A stretch of DNA of 64,000 nt from Adineta steineri. Taxonomy: Eukaryota; Rotifera; Eurotatoria; Adinetida; Adinetidae. This document shows, piece by piece, positions 25,848 to 38,200 of the stretch. Position 1 is the stretch's first letter; each line of letters starts with the position of its first letter. The notes below the pieces were generated by a model. That model was not told the origin of the DNA. It saw only the letters and a list, made by a program, of their open reading frames with translations, and made no database searches. A program made the translations under genes and the position numbers. Location: the NCBI GenBank assembly GCA_905250115.1, contig CAJNOI010000073.1, forward strand, positions 399,040 to 463,039, written 5' to 3'.

Positions 25848-25947
25848 NNNNNNNNNNNNNNNNNNNNNNNNNNNNNNNNNNNNNNNNNNNNNNNNNNNNN
25901 NNNNNNNNNNNNNNNNNNNNNNNNNNNNNNNNNNNNNNNNNNNNNNN
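25848..25947. other. Assembly gap (100 N)
   Basis: Exactly 100 N, a conventional scaffold-gap length, in the middle of the innexin gene. The missing TM4 plus tail (about 100-150 codons with introns) cannot fit in 100 bases, so the true gap is longer or the scaffold join is wrong. Confidence 0.95.
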
Positions 25948-27323
25948 GAGAACTGGTGTATTCAACGTGGTATGGCCGTAAGCGAACTTCATCACTCTCA
26001 AACTCTCTTATAAACTTCATTTTCAAACACTTTTACTTAAAAATCTTTTTTTTCTAATATCTATACTTATCATTTACTATTTATCTTTTCATGTATAAAC
26101 AAACCATTAGTCTTTTTTAGAATTTCTTTTCTTATACACAGCAACGATTCATTTCTTATTGTAGTTTTCTCCAATGGGTGGTTGCACATAATTAGAGATT
26201 TCCGCAAGTGCTAATATGTTAACTTATGGACTCACTTTGTTTCATCCTTTGATACTTCACTCAAGAAACATCAAAACTTTTATAATCACTAATTTTCTAT
26301 AATAAACTAGATTTCAAGTATTCTTAAGCACTCTCGTTAGACAAGAGATATCCACCAACTAAGCTGAAACATAATGGACAACAGGTAATCGAGAGTATGA
26401 GTATGGATCTCAGTTAATCCTAACATCCACACTAGCAATAGGAATATGTTATACTATGTAATTTAATATATAGAAATATTTTTTGTCATTTAGATAAAAG
26501 CACTTCAAATAGTATGACTAAGTATCTTTTTTCAAGCTAGTTTTATCCATGTCAATGATGAAATAATATATCACTTAATGTTATTTATAATTACTTTAAT
26601 TATAACAATAACATTGTATCAGTTTTTATAAGAAGCCATTTAATTGTAAACATTCACTTAATTTTCCTTCTAATCTAGCCATATCAAATCAATTCTATTT
26701 TTTTTTCTTATGTATATAATTCGACGAAATATTTCATCTTGTTTTTGTTTTATTATTCACATATCAAAAAAGAAAAAGAAAGGAAAAAAAAGAAAAAAAA
26801 ACAACTTGACAGTTGAGAAGAACAACAACAACAAAACCAAAAATGTTCAAGGAAAACGACAATGAATAAAAAAAAAAGAAAGAAACAATTTAAACCGAAA
26901 TATATACGGTTCTTCTTGTTTAGGTTTTTTTGTAAAAAGGAACGTGAAAGAAAGAAAGAAAAGAAAAGAAAATGAAAGAAAGCAAAGCACGCCACAAACA
27001 ACACAGAAAAAAAATGATAGAAAAGATAGAACCAAGCGCATGCTGATGAATGAATAATATCTCAAATCTATATACATACGCACATAAGTTCTTCTTTGCC
27101 AAGCAGAAAAAATAAAATCGTTCCTGTTTCAAAAGTAACTACTTTTATTTGCTTATATAGGAAACGAACGGACATACACACAAGCAAAAAAACAAACGGA
27201 GAAGGTTAATAGAGTGTGTATCAAATATAGACGTAAAAAAAAGAAAAAGAAGGACAAACGCAAAGAAAAAAGAGAAAAGAAAAACATGTACAGACAAAAT
27301 CAAAAGTCAAAAAGAAACATATA
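25948..27323. other. Noncoding region; A/G-rich 3' flank of CBP
   Basis: After the gap there is no innexin homology. The right part (about 26750-27320) is a long A/G-rich, purine-skewed stretch on the plus strand, hence pyrimidine-rich on the CBP transcript strand, directly downstream of the CBP stop. It is probably the CBP 3' UTR. Open frames here are Phe-rich artefacts of that skew. Confidence 0.5.
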
Positions 27324-30300
27324 TTAGCGTATTGATGGATCCTGTGATGGTGGTTGTTGTTGTTGTTGAGAAGGAAACTGAGAAGGTCTTATTAATGGTG
27401 GTCGAGTTAGATTTGGTGCTGAACCTGTTCGTGCCATATAAGTTGGTGGTGGAGTGGCAGAATTTGATCTTAATGGTGCTAAAAGTGTTTGTGGTGATGA
27501 TTGATTTTGTGTTTGTTGAGGCATAACAGGTGGATAACGAGCACGTGTTGCTGTTGTATAATTAGGTGGAGGATTAAATTGTTGTTGAGATGTTGTAGAA
27601 TACCATTGTTGTGGTTGTTGTGTTTGTTGTGGTTGAATATATGTTGTGGATGGTAAACGATTAACTGGTGTTTTATTTATTAATGAAGAAAACATCGGTT
27701 GTTGTTTATTTTGATCATTTATATCTGATCGTTGTTGTTCATCCATTGATGGATCTTGTTTAACTCGATTAATTAATAAACTTAATTGACTTGGAGACTG
27801 TTGTTGAGATAAATTACTAAGAGGTTTACCATTATTAGGTTTTTGTGGCATAATATATGTTTGTTGTTGTGGTTGTGGTTGATTATGCCAATTAGTTGGC
27901 TGAGGTGTACGAATAAGTGTTAATGATGGTTTACCTGTCGAATTATTCATTGATTGATTTGCTAATGTCGAATCATACGTTGATATATGAGATGAATTTG
28001 GTATCGAATCAGTACGAGATGGAGTTACTGATACTAAAAAATAATTTTAAGATTTGCATATATGAAAAAATGATCTACCATATTCAGTTTGTAACTATTT
28101 CATTATCTACTCGGATAGATATATTGAAGAAGATAAATAAAGTGAATATGGCACCTTTTCATAATACTTTAAGATACATATCTTATTGATAGAAAAAATA
28201 AGACGTCGAAACTGATTTTCTCATGAAATCTACGATTTCTTTTTACAATTAGTTTATCGATCTTTGTTTACAATGATCGAATTAGAATTTTTCAATAATG
28301 ACATAACATTACACATAATCTGATTTAATAGAAAAAAAAAGAAATCATTTTTTCTCTATAATTGAATAAATAATATATTTTTTCGTTCATACTCATCATT
28401 TAAATTTTGACTCAATTATTTTCCAACTAATAAACTATTTCTATATAATCAGACTATCAAATTCTACCTTGTGTTGGCGGTTGCATTGTATTCGTTCTTT
28501 GTTGCATCATTGCTTGCATACGACGTCTATCTGTTTGTAAACTAGTTGCTCGTTGTTTTTGTATTTTAGTTTTTAAATTTGTACAAAATGGTACTTGACA
28601 ATTTTGATCCATACAACTTTTCGCATGATACCAACAAAGAAATATGACTTGTTTACATACATTACATTGACTATTTTTTCCTTTACATTCTTTTGTATGT
28701 TGTATAACACGTTTATAACGAAAACAACTTCGATTAACACAATTAGCATTTCGACAATTAACAGCATGTAATAATGCTTCAATACAACGTTGCATTGATT
28801 GTTGACGTTGTAATTGTGAACTTGCCATTGATTTACCATTTGGATTCGAAGAATTTTGATCACAATCTTCAATCATTGATGGAACTGAACGTTCCATTTT
28901 ATGTTCATGTTTTGGTTCAATATTATAACATTTTTCACATAAATCAAAATCTTCACATACAGTACAATGATAACGAATTTCACATTGTTGTCGACATGTA
29001 TTACAATTATATGTAAATTTATCTGTTGTTGATGTATGTAATTCATATAATAAAGCCATTGTTGAAAATCTTGCACGACGTAATGAAGAAAATTCATAAT
29101 GTTTATCACGAGCAAAATTTAAAAATGCATCTCGTGTATCCATTAAATCACATTGTATAAGAGCATCAGTATCATTTACAGCTGGACATGTAGCAATTGG
29201 ATTACGAAGACGAATAACAAAAAATGCCTAAAAATAATTTACGTATAGAGATTTTAATATTAAAAATAAACGAATTTACTTCTTTATGTTTTTCCATCGT
29301 TGAAAATATTTTTGATAATAAATCCGTACAATTAGACATTTGTTTTTTTGCTACTTTTCGTTGACTTGATGTTGTTTTCTTGAGATTTTTCTTTTTATAT
29401 GTCGTTGTTGATTTACGTTTATCAGAAATCTATTGAATGAAAGAAAAAATCAATAAAAACGAGAGGAAAATGTTTTTTTTCATACATCTGTTGAATCTTC
29501 TGGTTCACCTGGATCATCGAAACCACCATCTTCCATAGCACGTGCTGCTTCAACTTCTTGTTTTCTTCGATCTTCTTCTTCTTGATCAAGTTCTAAATAT
29601 AAATGATATTTAATTCAATTTTTTCATAATAAAAATATGAATAATTTACCTTTAATACTTTCTTCAATAATATTCGACCAAAAATCACCTTCAAAATATG
29701 GAATATTAAGAGCAGTTTGTACTTGATTATCCAGACAATCTTTCATTACATCCTAAATATATATATATTTATTATTGAAAAGAATATTTCAGTATTTATA
29801 TTTTACCTTATAATCAATAACAACACGTTCTAAAATAGCTCTATCAAGCATTTTTTTATACCAATCTTGTAAACGTTTTGGTTTTGGTACACGTTGTTCT
29901 AATGGATGACAATGAAATATATAATCATCACCTTCACTTGGTGGACATGCCCATATATGTGCATAAACATAACCAAGTTGTTTTGCATAATCCAAATATC
30001 CAATTAATATTTCATGATAAACTTCTGTACGATACATTTTCGGTCGAAAAAAATGTACGGAATCGAGATAAGATACATAAACACGTCGTGTATTTGGTGC
30101 TTGACATCGTCCATCATATTCTTGTACATGCATACCAAATAAAACAACATCAACACCTTCAATTTCTTGAAAAGCAAATATAGCTTTTGTTCGATATGGA
30201 TAACCTTCTGGTACTTGATTTGGATAATATTTTTTTAAACGTGGTTTTACTTCACAAAGTTTATCACTTGCTGCTAATATACGTATTGTTACACGACCTG

Positions 30301-33300
30301 TTACACAACCTTCATTGCGTAGAAAATCATTGACACGTTGTTCTAAACGTAATGCTAAATCTGTTACTGTTAATTTTGGTGCTGTAAAACGATTTTCTTT
30401 ACGTTTAATATTATAATCTCGTACACATGTCGGACATATAAAACCTTCTGGCCATACTTGATCTAAATGTAATGCACATACTTGATGCCAACGACGTGTA
30501 CAAACAATACAATCAACACTAGCTTCAGGTTCTTGTATATCATTTTTAGATAATAAAAATAAATTTTTTGGTATTTCAACTAATGATTGAGCTGGATCAT
30601 CACCGACACATATTGAATCACCTTTAACTGAATCAAAACATTTCGAACAAAATGTATATTTATCACCGGATAAATTTATACGTGATGGTTCCGGATTGTT
30701 ATAATAATAATAATTACCATCACGTGGAATTTGACAACATAATTGATTTCCATAACAAAACATAACTTGTGGTAAATAAACATATTGACGACCACAACAA
30801 TAACCTAATTCTTCAATAATAGGATCAATTGTATCAGCAAATACTTCGGAAAGTTTTGTACACATTTTATAAACACGTGTGGTTTTTTTATTATAAAGCC
30901 AAGCATTATTAAACATAAGCCAAGCATCATCACAAAATTGTAATGGAGTTCGATATTCTCCATGTAATAATTTATTATGCATTGTAGATATATCCATTGG
31001 ATGTTTAATTATTGATGGATAATCAAGAATATTCAATGCAACAGGATCAACTGGTTGTCGAAATGGATGAGAATCTTCACAAGCTATCATTTTGTGTATA
31101 ACTGGTTCAAGATGTGCACGTAAATCATCCGAAGAAAATTGAACAGGATGTTTTGGTAATTGTTTACTTGCTGCATCAATTTGAGGAAGTTTCGATTTTG
31201 TCTCATCAGTAGTTGATGAATTAATTAATGGTTTTGTTATTACTGTTGCTGTTGTTGCCGCCAAATTTGAAGAATAATTATCACCTATTAATTCTTCTTT
31301 TTTTATTGTTGGAGGCTAAAAAATAATTAAAAAAATATTGCGTCAGATAGTTCAATATGAAAAATCTCTATTCATGTTTTTTTCGATTAAATATCTGATA
31401 ATTAACATATTTAATTCCTCTATACATTAAAGCGATTTAATACAATAGAAGAAGAAAATTTTTTTTTCTTCAATGGTTTCTTTCGAAGGTATCGAAGCCT
31501 ACTAATCTTAATGAAATTTCTAATTTATATAAATATTCTATCTTTTTTGGAATTCAGACAACATACTTGATAAAGATTTTTAGGTGAAAGTGGTTCATTT
31601 TTAAATTGATTTGTACCATCTAAATTATTTCTTGTTGTATCATGCATATCAATATCATGTGATGGATTTACTGTTGACATAACACCATTTAAAAGAAAAT
31701 TTAAATTTTCATTTGATGGTACATTTGTTACTGCAAATGTCGTCGATGTGGGATTATTATTATTAGTATTTATCATTGTTCGATTTGTTAATGTTGTTAA
31801 TGGTTCAGATTTAATTGTTTGTGATTGAAGAAGATTTCCTGCTGCTGCCGCTGCTGCTGATGTTGGATAATCAATTATAGGTGCTGTACGATTTGGTGGA
31901 CCATGATCACCGGCCATTGTATCCATAGTTGAATGCATTTTTCCATTAAAATCATTTGTTGAAGATATTTGAGCTGTTAATTGCATATCTTGTAAACGTT
32001 TTTTTTCTCGACGATCTTCTAATTCTTTTTGAATTTTATATATTTTTTCCGCTAATTTATGAAAATATTCTTCTTGATTATTTGCTATTTCAAATGTTTC
32101 ATTTTCAACACGTCGTGCATAATTAGCTAAATTAATAATACGTTTATCACGTACAGCACCTGTATCAGTTATTGGTATAAGTGCTGTTATTATTTTTTGT
32201 ACAAGATGATTACGCATTTCTTGTGTTACACGTCGTTGCCATTCTTTATTTATTGTTGTAGATGTTGTTGTTGGTGGTGGTAGTGGTATATTTAATTGTT
32301 GATTTAAAGAATTTGGATTAAGATTAATATTATTAATAGTATTATTATTATTATTATTATTATTGGATGCTTGATTTAATTTAGCTAATGTTGAAGGAGT
32401 TTTAAGTGGTTGACATATTGGACATTGAGGATTATTGCATTGTTTCCAATGTAAAATAATTTGACGTGAAGTAACACAATGTGGAACTGTACATGTTTTA
32501 TGATCATTACATTTTGTCATATGTTGTAGAACACTTTTCATTGTACTACAATGTGGTAATGTACATGCATTTGGACGTGTTGGTTCACCGTTGATTGTTT
32601 GTTTTTCACGTTGTTGACATTTATGTGCATGTAATAATAAAACAAGTTGTTTTTGAATAAATTGTTTTCGTTGTGCTTCTGTATGTTGCTGAGAATTATT
32701 TGTTGATGTTGGAACATTTAATGGATTTGATGATGAAACATTAGAAATAGATTGTTGAACTTGTTGTGGTTGAGTTGTTATAATATAATTTGCAGGATTT
32801 GTTGATGTTTGATCCATCATGGGAGTCTAAAGAAGAAGAAAAACAGTCTATTTATTGAATATTAATTTTGACATACTCGAATATTATAGGATTGAAGAGA
32901 ATTTTGTTGTTGCTGCTGCTGCTGTTGCTGCTGTATATGCATTTGTGTTTGTTGAATTTGAAATTGATTCAATTGTGTTTGTGACAATGAAGGTAAACCT
33001 GTTGAAATTGGTTTATTTATTTGAGCTGTTTGTGTCACTGTATGTTGAGGTTGTAAACTAACGAGCGTTGATTGTTGTTGTTGTGGATTTGTAACAAATA
33101 CACTGTTATTATTAGGATCACTTGATTTAACAATGCTCATTTGTGTTACATTTTGATTCATTGGAACCATTCCTGTTGTATTATATTGTTGTCTAACAAG
33201 TGTTGATGGCATATTTTGTTGTTGTTGTGGTGGTGGCATACGTGGATATACAGGTCGTGTTGTATTGATCATTTGTTGTGGAGAATATGAAGTTGTTTGT

Positions 33301-33746
33301 TGTTGTATACCGTTTGATATAACATTTGATGGTCGAACAATAGTTGGTGTTGGCATTGTTGGAATACGTTGTAAATTAGGTGTTTGATATGATGATGACT
33401 GTGGTCGAGTTTGTGTAATATAATTAACTCTTTGTTGTTGTTGTTGTTGTTGTTGTTGTGCTTGTGATTGATATAGATTTTGTTGTTGATTCACTGATGT
33501 AGCTGTTTGTTGTGTATTATCAAGTGGATCATTAAAATCATTAACAATATCAAATAAATCTGGAGTATTATTTGTCTCGGGTGTATCAAATGGTGACATC
33601 ATTTTATTATAATCAAAGTCTAAAAGAAATAAAGAAAATTGTTTTGATTAATAATTGATTTAATCTTAAATACCTGTTTCGTTTGTATTCGTACCCGAAC
33701 GAAATTTTTTTGTTGGTGGTGGTTGTAGACCAAATAAGTCAGCCAT
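27324..33746 (-). CDS. CREBBP: CREB-binding protein / p300 lysine acetyltransferase
   Basis: Nuclear transcriptional co-activator that acetylates histones and factors. Nine exons (33746-33674, 33619-32877, 32826-31567, 31315-29807, 29752-29650, 29592-29486, 29429-29280, 29227-28468, 28033-27324) give 1,804 aa, shorter than the roughly 2,440 aa vertebrate form. Order: short acidic N-terminus (LFDIVND), Gln-rich stretch, TAZ1 about 323-412, KIX about 465-546, bromodomain about 754-860 with Asn834 in YNKKTTR, RING/PHD module about 860-1000, HAT about 1010-1340 with Trp1147 in HIWACPP and Tyr1178 in LQDWYKKML, and an acidic-then-Lys-rich autoregulatory loop split over exons 6-7. Next come ZZ about 1387-1427, TAZ2 about 1456-1538 and a Gln/Pro-rich tail. 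I cannot find the NCBD (nuclear-receptor co-activator binding) helices in the tail. CAG/CAA-rich codon runs encode the poly-Gln. The start ATG lies in the exon with ADLFGLQPPPTKKFR, matching the family N-terminus. Confidence 0.95.
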
Positions 33747-35206
33747 CATCCATTATGTAAATTCATCAATTCTATAAACACCAATTATCTATAATAGATT
33801 AAATTTTATAATTTACACCCATTTTTTGTAAATATTTATTACAGATACTCCTACACATACGTCCAAATCATAGAGCATGCATAACATACAGTACAAAAGC
33901 GGAAGTTCTAGCGACAACTGGTGGACGAACGATTGTGTTATGGTTGTGATTGGTGAGACGTTTTTATGAAATGCATTGATGTCTTGTATGAAACATTTTT
34001 GAAAAGGTTGAAACCGTTGTATGGATTGATTCGTTGAGTTACCAATAAAAAATTTTTTTGTTTTAAATCAACAGCTGATAACAGAGAAATTTACTAAAAC
34101 AGAATGAAATGAAAGTTCTGATATGGCTATCGCATTTTATATGCTGAAAGGAGACAAGAATGAATCATGTGGAGTATTTCTGGCTGGGTCAATAGAGGTA
34201 TAATGAGATAGAGGGCGAAAGTGGAGTATATGGAAAATATTATAAAAAATTTGACAACGACAGAAATAAATTATACATCAAAGTCTCATGTTATTATTAA
34301 TTATTTTCATATTTTATTAAATAAAACATCGCCCGAGGATACTGATTATCTGTCATAAATTTTTACTTTTCGTAGAATATTTGTGTAACATTTTATTTAT
34401 ATACATGAACTACAAATAATATTCGCATTACTTCAAAACATCATGATCTATATATACAATCTAGATAAACCTTTGAACTTTACTTTCTTTGTAAAGTGTA
34501 AACTAACCTATAATTTTCTTTTTACAGCTATGAATAAAACATTGGAATACACAGCATGCTAAATTTCAATAGACTATATGATTATTAGCACAATAGTTCA
34601 GTGACGGATTTAAGAAGGGGGCGATCGCCCCCCCTCCAAATCTTTTTTGATTTTGTACAGCAAAAATTAGGTTCACACTACTTCGATTGGAATCAAAAAA
34701 GCTTTTAGCCAAAATCGCGCCCCCCCCCCAGGTATTGCCCCTTCCCCCTTCCAAAATTCTAGATCCGCCACTGCAATAGTTCTTTATAGATTGTTTCCTT
34801 TCGATTATATATCGATAAAAACGATACAAGTATTTAAATCACAGTTTAGCGCGTCACCTTCGATGCTGTAAAATTAAAAACCCCATGTTTTATGTATCAA
34901 CACTGTCGTTCTATACAACTTGGTTCTAAATAATGCTTTCTATCGATTGGAACAAATTGCATTGATTTCATTTTGTTACTAATTAATATTATATGAATTT
35001 TATTCTTGTTTATTGAACAAAAAAAACTATACTGTATATAACCGAGATACATATTACTCTAGAATATTGACATATAAAAAAATAAAATATTTAATAAGAT
35101 TTCTATTTAAAATAACAACTTATTAAATATACTAAAAACAAAAAAAAATAGATTATTTTAAAATATTGTTTTGATTACAAAAATAGATTTTTCTTTTGTT
35201 TTTCAA
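33747..35206. other. CBP-WDR24 spacer with a small hAT-like element
   Basis: 1.46 kb between the CBP start and the WDR24 stop, both on the minus strand. It should include the CBP promoter (33750-34100). The only structure recognised is the 175-bp hAT-like element at 34599-34773 with its 8-bp duplication. The rest is AT-rich and featureless. Confidence 0.5.
34599..34773. mobile_element. Non-autonomous hAT-like DNA transposon (175 bp MITE)
   Basis: Inverted ends: left CAGTGACGGATTTAG, right (reverse complement) CAGTGGCGGATCTAG, 13 of 15 matching. It is flanked by a perfect 8-bp target duplication CAATAGTT (34591-34598 and 34774-34781), the length typical of hAT elements. The interior has runs of C and G (gggggcgatcgcccccc) and no coding capacity. 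It shares the terminal CAGTGGCGG word with the 774-bp element at 59036-59809. Confidence 0.85.
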
Positions 35207-38200
35207 TTATTTGTTAATATTAGATGATGGTTTCGAAATTAAACGTTGTGTTATTCGTGTACGATATTTTTGATTATGATAATCTTTACATAAATGACCA
35301 CAACCATGTGAACATTCATCATGTGTTTTAAACCATGCTGTAATATGATCGATATGACCACCATGAAAACAAATACCACAAAATGTAAATAAAACACGAC
35401 ATGGAATACGACTGAAAAGAACAAAATTTCAAAAAATAAAGAATAATAATAGTAAAACTAACCAAATAGAACATATAAAATCTTTAGAATTCGATGATAA
35501 ACTTTTAGAGTTAGAAGAAGAAGATGTAGTAGGAAGAGGATTAACTGATGGTACACGTTTGAGTGTTGATGTTTGAGCATTAAGTATAATTGAACCATCA
35601 AATTCATTTGTATTATAATTAAGTGGAATACCTTCATTTTCTATACAATGTTTTGTTACTTGTTTTGCTTTAACAAATAGACGCATTTTTTGTAATAATT
35701 CTAAATAAATAAATGTATAGATTATTATTAATTAAAAACGTTACTAATCATATATACCAATATACATAACAAGCCATTGTAAATGTGCACCATTAAATAA
35801 TTCCTTTCGTTTATGTTCAGTAAATTGTGGATATAATGCAAGAAGTAGATGAACGGCTACTTGAAGTTCATTCTAAATAATCATAAAAAAAGCAAGAATC
35901 TTTCACTATGTATCAATATATTTAATTTACATTTTCAATATAATACCAAAGTGTTTGTCGAATAATTTGATCAAAATTTAATGGTTGATTTTGTATTGTA
36001 AGACTATAAGAATCATCAATTGTTAAAAATTCATCTGAACCATCTGGATTAATCGAATATGTAGATACTTGCATGTTATTATCAATACTAAAAACAAAAT
36101 TTTTTATTGAAACTATCAAGTGTTTTCAACGAGTTTAATATATATATTAGATTTTATCTGCGAAGAGGATTTAGGACAAGGAAAGATGAAAAACTAAGCT
36201 AAGAAGCGAAATTTGCAAATTGCGCTTCATTAACAAAAGAAACTACTGGTTCCACCTGATCCGATTTTATGAATGTTTTAACATTGTTAGATCCATTCAA
36301 CCAATAGAATTGTTAATGAATCTGGCAGCCAAAAATGGCTTAGTTAATTGAGTATACTTCTTCGTATCTAATCATGACAGAAGAGGTCGTTTAGAGTCTT
36401 GCGTTGGGTTTCAATTGATTTTGCCAATGGACACCTAACTAGATCCAACAGTTGATATATTAAAAGCTCAATATCTGTACTGAATCTACTAATAGTATAT
36501 ATATATAGTCATCGTAAGAACTTATTCCTTCGTTTATTTAGTAACAATAAAATGTATCATAAATATTTGTTTATATTATTCAAAGAGTAAACAACAGAGA
36601 CTTCAGGCATGAAGTCTCGTTAAGTCTCACGAAATCATTGAAGTCTTTGAAGTCTTTAGAAGTCTCATGAAGACTTATGAAATCTTCTAATATTTTTATA
36701 GATGCATTTATTTTACGGGGAGACGAGGGAGAAATAACAGAGACTTCATGCATGAAGCCTTGGAAGTCTCTTGAAGTCTTCGAAATCCCTGAAAGTTTAT
36801 GAAGTCTCTTGAAGTCTATGAAGTCTTTTGAAATCTGTGAAGTCCGTTGAAGTCTCTTATAGTCTTCTGAAATCTTTCGAAAAAATGAAGTGTAGCTTAT
36901 TGAAGTCTTGAAGTTCGCTGTTCCCTCCTTGATATTACTACCAATTTATTAACGTCATTCAACATATAAAATACTTTTTCTTCTCAATAAAGAAAATAAT
37001 TTCAACTTACTCTTCACATTCGTCGTCACTTTCTAATTCAACACCATCTTCAATCATCATTACTTCAGGAAATTGACGAGTTATTCGATCTGTTGAAAAA
37101 ATATTATAATCATCATCATTATTTATTGCTTGTAACATTTCATCTGATATTAATGGTATTGAAAATGAATCTCGTTTTAATTCATGATCAAACTAATATT
37201 AAAATACAATATTATTCTATAAAATAGAAAGAAATTTTTTTCAAAATTTACATTATAACCATAAGGCATATCATCAACATTGTCATTATTCGCAAGATCT
37301 TCAGGTGAAATAAAAATGATATCATCTGTGAGAACATCTCGAACAATGTACGTATCTGTATCATCAATCATCACTAAAAGGAAAAGAAAAATAGCATACT
37401 GTATGAACATCCAACTACTTTCATCTATAAATTGAATTAATTCTTACTCAATTTTGAATTGGATGGTTTTCTATGATCTTGTAATTTTTCTTTTCTGTCA
37501 TTATTATTTAATTCTTCATTTAATCGATTTTTTTGCTTATCTATGTTAGTTGGTCTTCTTCCAGTTTGTTGATAATGACTACCTCGAGAATCACTCATAT
37601 GAAAACTTTTAGTTCCTGATCGAGAACGTTTAGATGATGTATGACGATGATCTTTCGTTTTAACAGAATCATCATATAACAATTTAATAACTTCCCATGT
37701 TGCTTTTAAATCTGGTCGATTTAATTTATCAGCAACATCACCATTAATATTACAAATATTTACTAATGCTTTTATTGATTTATCTCCATTTCCAAATATC
37801 CATCGTCGAGCAAATTGATGAAATAATTGCACAGAATTATCATGAAGAGTATTTGAATAAATTCCAAGTATACTTTTGCCTTCAATAACTTTATTCCATT
37901 TTAAAAATGTTGATATAGTTTCTTGTGAATAGAATTTCTGTAGACTAGTTGTTGATGATGGAATATGTCGTTCATTATATAATGAACGTACATATTCATT
38001 ATCAATATTTGGTATAGATATATGTACAGAGCCTTTTGAAGTAACATCTAAAGAAAATAATGATGTAACTTGATCACTTTTTATTGCACTAGATAAATGG
38101 GCATGAATAAGACAATCATCACGATCTACTGAAATAATATTATCTGAATTTGATCGCCAAATAAAATCTCCAATATCATCTATATAGATTTATTATTAAA

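Noticed and set aside
26753..27132. Overlapping Phe-rich minus-strand ORFs of 70-83 codons
   Set aside because: They arise from the A/G-rich tract beyond the CBP stop; low complexity with no family features.
34617..34735. C- and G-runs as a telomere or satellite relic
   Set aside because: They lie wholly inside the 175-bp hAT-like element bounded by TIRs and an 8-bp TSD.
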